In this document: positions 24,372 to 25,942 of the stretch, piece by piece
Numbering within the stretch: position 1 is the stretch's first letter
Layout: each line of letters begins with the position of its first letter
NCBI GenBank assembly: GCA_035505995.1
Contig: DATJQF010000180.1
Coordinates: 1 to 25,942 of the forward strand
Direction: 5' to 3'
DNA: 25,942 bases
Source: DATJQF01 sp035505995
GTDB taxonomy: Bacteria; Bacteroidota; Bacteroidia; Bacteroidales; FEN-979
Made by a program: the position numbers and the translations under genes
The notes under the pieces: model-generated
Seen by the model: the letters and a program-made list of their open reading frames with translations, nothing else
The model's database searches: none
What the model was told of the DNA's origin: nothing

Positions 24372-25448
24372 ATGAAAAACATATATAGCTGCTTAGTCGC
24401 AATATTCTTCCTGGGATTGATGGTTCTTCCCACAGAGCAGTTATCAGCAGGTAACAAAGACAGATCCGGGCAGGCCGGTGCATCCGAATTGCTGATCAAC
24501 CCCTGGGCGAGAAGCTCGGGATGGGGGTCGGTCAATACGGCCAACGCCTATGGTCTGGAGGCGATGTATTCCAATATCGCCGGTACCGCTCATACGATGG
24601 GAACGGAGATCATATTCGCCTATACGAACTGGCTGGCCGGTTCCGGCGTAAATGTCATGGCATTCGGGTTCAGCCAGAGGCTGGGGAAGAATAAAGGCGT
24701 GCTGAGCGGCAGCTTTATGTCAATGACCTTCGGAACCATCGATATCACCACCACCAATAATCCGGAAGGAGGCCAGGGCGAATTCAAGCCTAATTACCTG
24801 AATATCAACCTGTCATATGCCAAGGCATTCTCGAACAGCATTTACGGAGGTCTTAATATCAAGCTGATCTCAGAGTCCATCTCGGACGCCAGTGCACAGG
24901 GAATCGCCCTGGATGCAGGGATCCAGTACATCACCGGGAAGAAGGACCAGATCAAATTCGGGGTTGCCTTGAAGAATGTCGGCGCTCCGATGCATTTTTC
25001 GGGTGACGGGTTATCCTTCCGGGGGATTATCCCGGGACACGGGAATGACAACGACCTCTTTACGGTGGAACAGCGTTCGGCAAAATATGAAATGCCGGCT
25101 ACGTTGAGGATCGGCGCTTCATATGACTTCCTTATCGGCGATATGCACAGGATCACCCTGGCGGCTAACTTCACTTCCAACTCGTTCACCAAGGATCAGT
25201 TCACCCTGGGGCTGGAATATGCGCTGAAGTATTACTTCTCCCTGAGGGCGGGTTATACTTACCAGAACGGCATCTTCAGCTCCGACGTGACCACCCGGGG
25301 CACCATCTTCACCGGGCCCAGCGCCGGATTCACGGTCTCTGTGCCGTTCAACAAAGAGAAGGAAACAGGGATCGCCATCGATTATTCATTCCGGGCTACT
25401 AATCCTTACTCCGGGGTGCACAGCATAGATTTGAAACTTAATTTTTAA
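24372..25448 (+). CDS. PorV/PorQ family outer-membrane barrel protein
   Basis: The 358-residue protein has a signal peptide (about 1-26). It then shows the family opening ELLINPWARSSGWGSVNTANAYGLEAMYSNIAGTA, which forms the hatch-like N terminus. The rest is alternating aromatic beta-hairpins ending in IDLKLNF, an outer-membrane barrel signature. PorV in Porphyromonas shuttles T9SS cargo to the attachment complex, and PorQ/PorV paralogues are common beside T9SS cargo genes. Here it follows the giant T9SS-type protein by 49 bases, so a dedicated shuttle or partner role for that protein is inferred. Which paralogue it is cannot be decided by eye. Confidence 0.85.
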   Translation: MKNIYSCLVAIFFLGLMVLPTEQLSAGNKDRSGQAGASELLINPWARSSGWGSVNTANAYGLEAMYSNIAGTAHTMGTEIIFAYTNWLAGSGVNVMAFGFSQRLGKNKGVLSGSFMSMTFGTIDITTTNNPEGGQGEFKPNYLNINLSYAKAFSNSIYGGLNIKLISESISDASAQGIALDAGIQYITGKKDQIKFGVALKNVGAPMHFSGDGLSFRGIIPGHGNDNDLFTVEQRSAKYEMPATLRIGASYDFLIGDMHRITLAANFTSNSFTKDQFTLGLEYALKYYFSLRAGYTYQNGIFSSDVTTRGTIFTGPSAGFTVSVPFNKEKETGIAIDYSFRATNPYSGVHSIDLKLNF

Positions 25449-25491
25449 CGCTCCTTTACAGAGTTTAATTTCTTTTTTCGTTTCATGGCGT

Positions 25492-25515
25492 AAGGACCCT
25501 CCCAAAGGGTCTTTT
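25492..25515 (+). terminator. Rho-independent terminator after the PorV/PorQ-like gene
   Basis: The stem GACCCT/AGGGTC (25495-25511) with loop CCCAA is extended by G-T and A-T pairs and followed by TTTT. It lies 43 bases after the PorV/PorQ-like stop and before greA, separating the two units. The A run on the other side makes it partly bidirectional. Confidence 0.88.
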
Positions 25516-25547
25516 GCCTTATATAAAGCGGTTAATAACTCAAGGTC

Positions 25548-25942
25548 ATGACGGAAATAAAATACTACACGCCCGAAGGGTTGCAGAAGCTAAAAGATGA
25601 ACTTCAGCACCTGACGTCCATTGAGAGGCCAATGATATCCAGGCAGATAGCAGAGGCCCGGGATAAAGGTGACCTGTCGGAGAACGCCGAATATGCGGCA
25701 GCCAAGGAAGCGCAATCCCTGCTCGAGATGAAGATCTCCAAGCTCCAGGAGGTGATCACCAACGCCCGCCTGATCGATGAGTCCAGACTGGATAACTCAA
25801 AGATCCTGATCTTCTCGAAAGTCAGGCTGCGGAATACGGAGAACAATAGCATCGTCAGCTATTGCCTCGTGCCGGAAAACGAAGCCAACGTGAAAGAAGG
25901 AAAAATATCCGTAAACTCCCCGATTGCCAAAGGACTGCTGGG
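25548..25942 (+). CDS. greA: Transcription elongation factor GreA (3' end outside window)
   Basis: The 131 codons present (of about 155-160 expected) encode the GreA coiled coil: YYTPEGLQKLKDELQHL, then the acidic tip GDLSENAEYAAAKE, whose Asp and Glu residues hold the Mg ion used for transcript cleavage. The returning helix LLEMKISKLQEVITNARLID and the start of the C-terminal domain (SPIAKGLLG) follow. It rescues backtracked RNA polymerase by stimulating RNA cleavage in the cytoplasm. The start at ATG 25548 gives the usual N terminus. The frame is open to the last base with no stop, so the gene is truncated by the window only. Confidence 0.96.
   Translation, partial: MTEIKYYTPEGLQKLKDELQHLTSIERPMISRQIAEARDKGDLSENAEYAAAKEAQSLLEMKISKLQEVITNARLIDESRLDNSKILIFSKVRLRNTENNSIVSYCLVPENEANVKEGKISVNSPIAKGLL

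Overview
The window looks like a chromosomal segment of a Bacteroidota (Bacteroidetes) bacterium. The evidence is a large SusC-like TonB-dependent receptor, a T9SS-type secreted giant next to a PorV/PorQ-family barrel, several Bacteroidota-style -7 promoter boxes (TAnnTTTG), weak or absent Shine-Dalgarno sequences, and a bacterial GGGP synthase. I cannot fix the order or genus. Genes are GC-moderate, while several intergenic stretches are AT-rich and repetitive. No tRNA, rRNA, transposase, integrase or CRISPR array was found.

Left part (1-4160). A near-perfect palindrome fills 1-390 and starts at the first base of the window, so its true outer end is unknown. A small plus-strand cluster follows: an unknown membrane peptide, an RDD membrane protein and a DUF4919-like exported protein. 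An array of about 23 telomere-like octamers (TAAACCCY) then precedes a small lipoprotein. A convergent sorbosone/glucose dehydrogenase-family gene comes next, and an array of 23 decamers (GGTNANTNNN) fills the gap between it and the next gene.

Middle part (4161-7802). On the plus strand are an AHSA1/SRPBCC protein, a pyrimidine-dimer glycosylase-family protein and a TMTC-like membrane glycosyltransferase with TPRs whose promoter lies so close to the ATG that it may be leaderless. A clean bidirectional terminator separates it from two minus-strand units in an AT-rich patch: a secreted acidic proline-rich protein with a fourfold repeat, and a tiny hydrophobic protein.

Methyl-cycle region (7803-15370). 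A tight minus-strand operon encodes a phosphopantetheinyl transferase, full-length cobalamin-dependent MetH, MetF and GGGP synthase. It diverges from ahcY. AhcY makes homocysteine from SAH, MetF makes methyl-THF and MetH joins them into methionine, so the core activated-methyl cycle is encoded around one divergent promoter region. The last operon gene makes archaeal-type prenyl-glycerol phosphate precursors.

Right part (15380-25942). A Rieske-fold lipoprotein with altered ligands is convergent to ahcY. A Lys-rich exported peptide follows, then a three-gene unit: a 1236-residue TonB receptor, a 1409-residue T9SS-type exoprotein and a PorV/PorQ-like barrel. A rho-independent terminator separates this unit from greA, which is cut by the window end.
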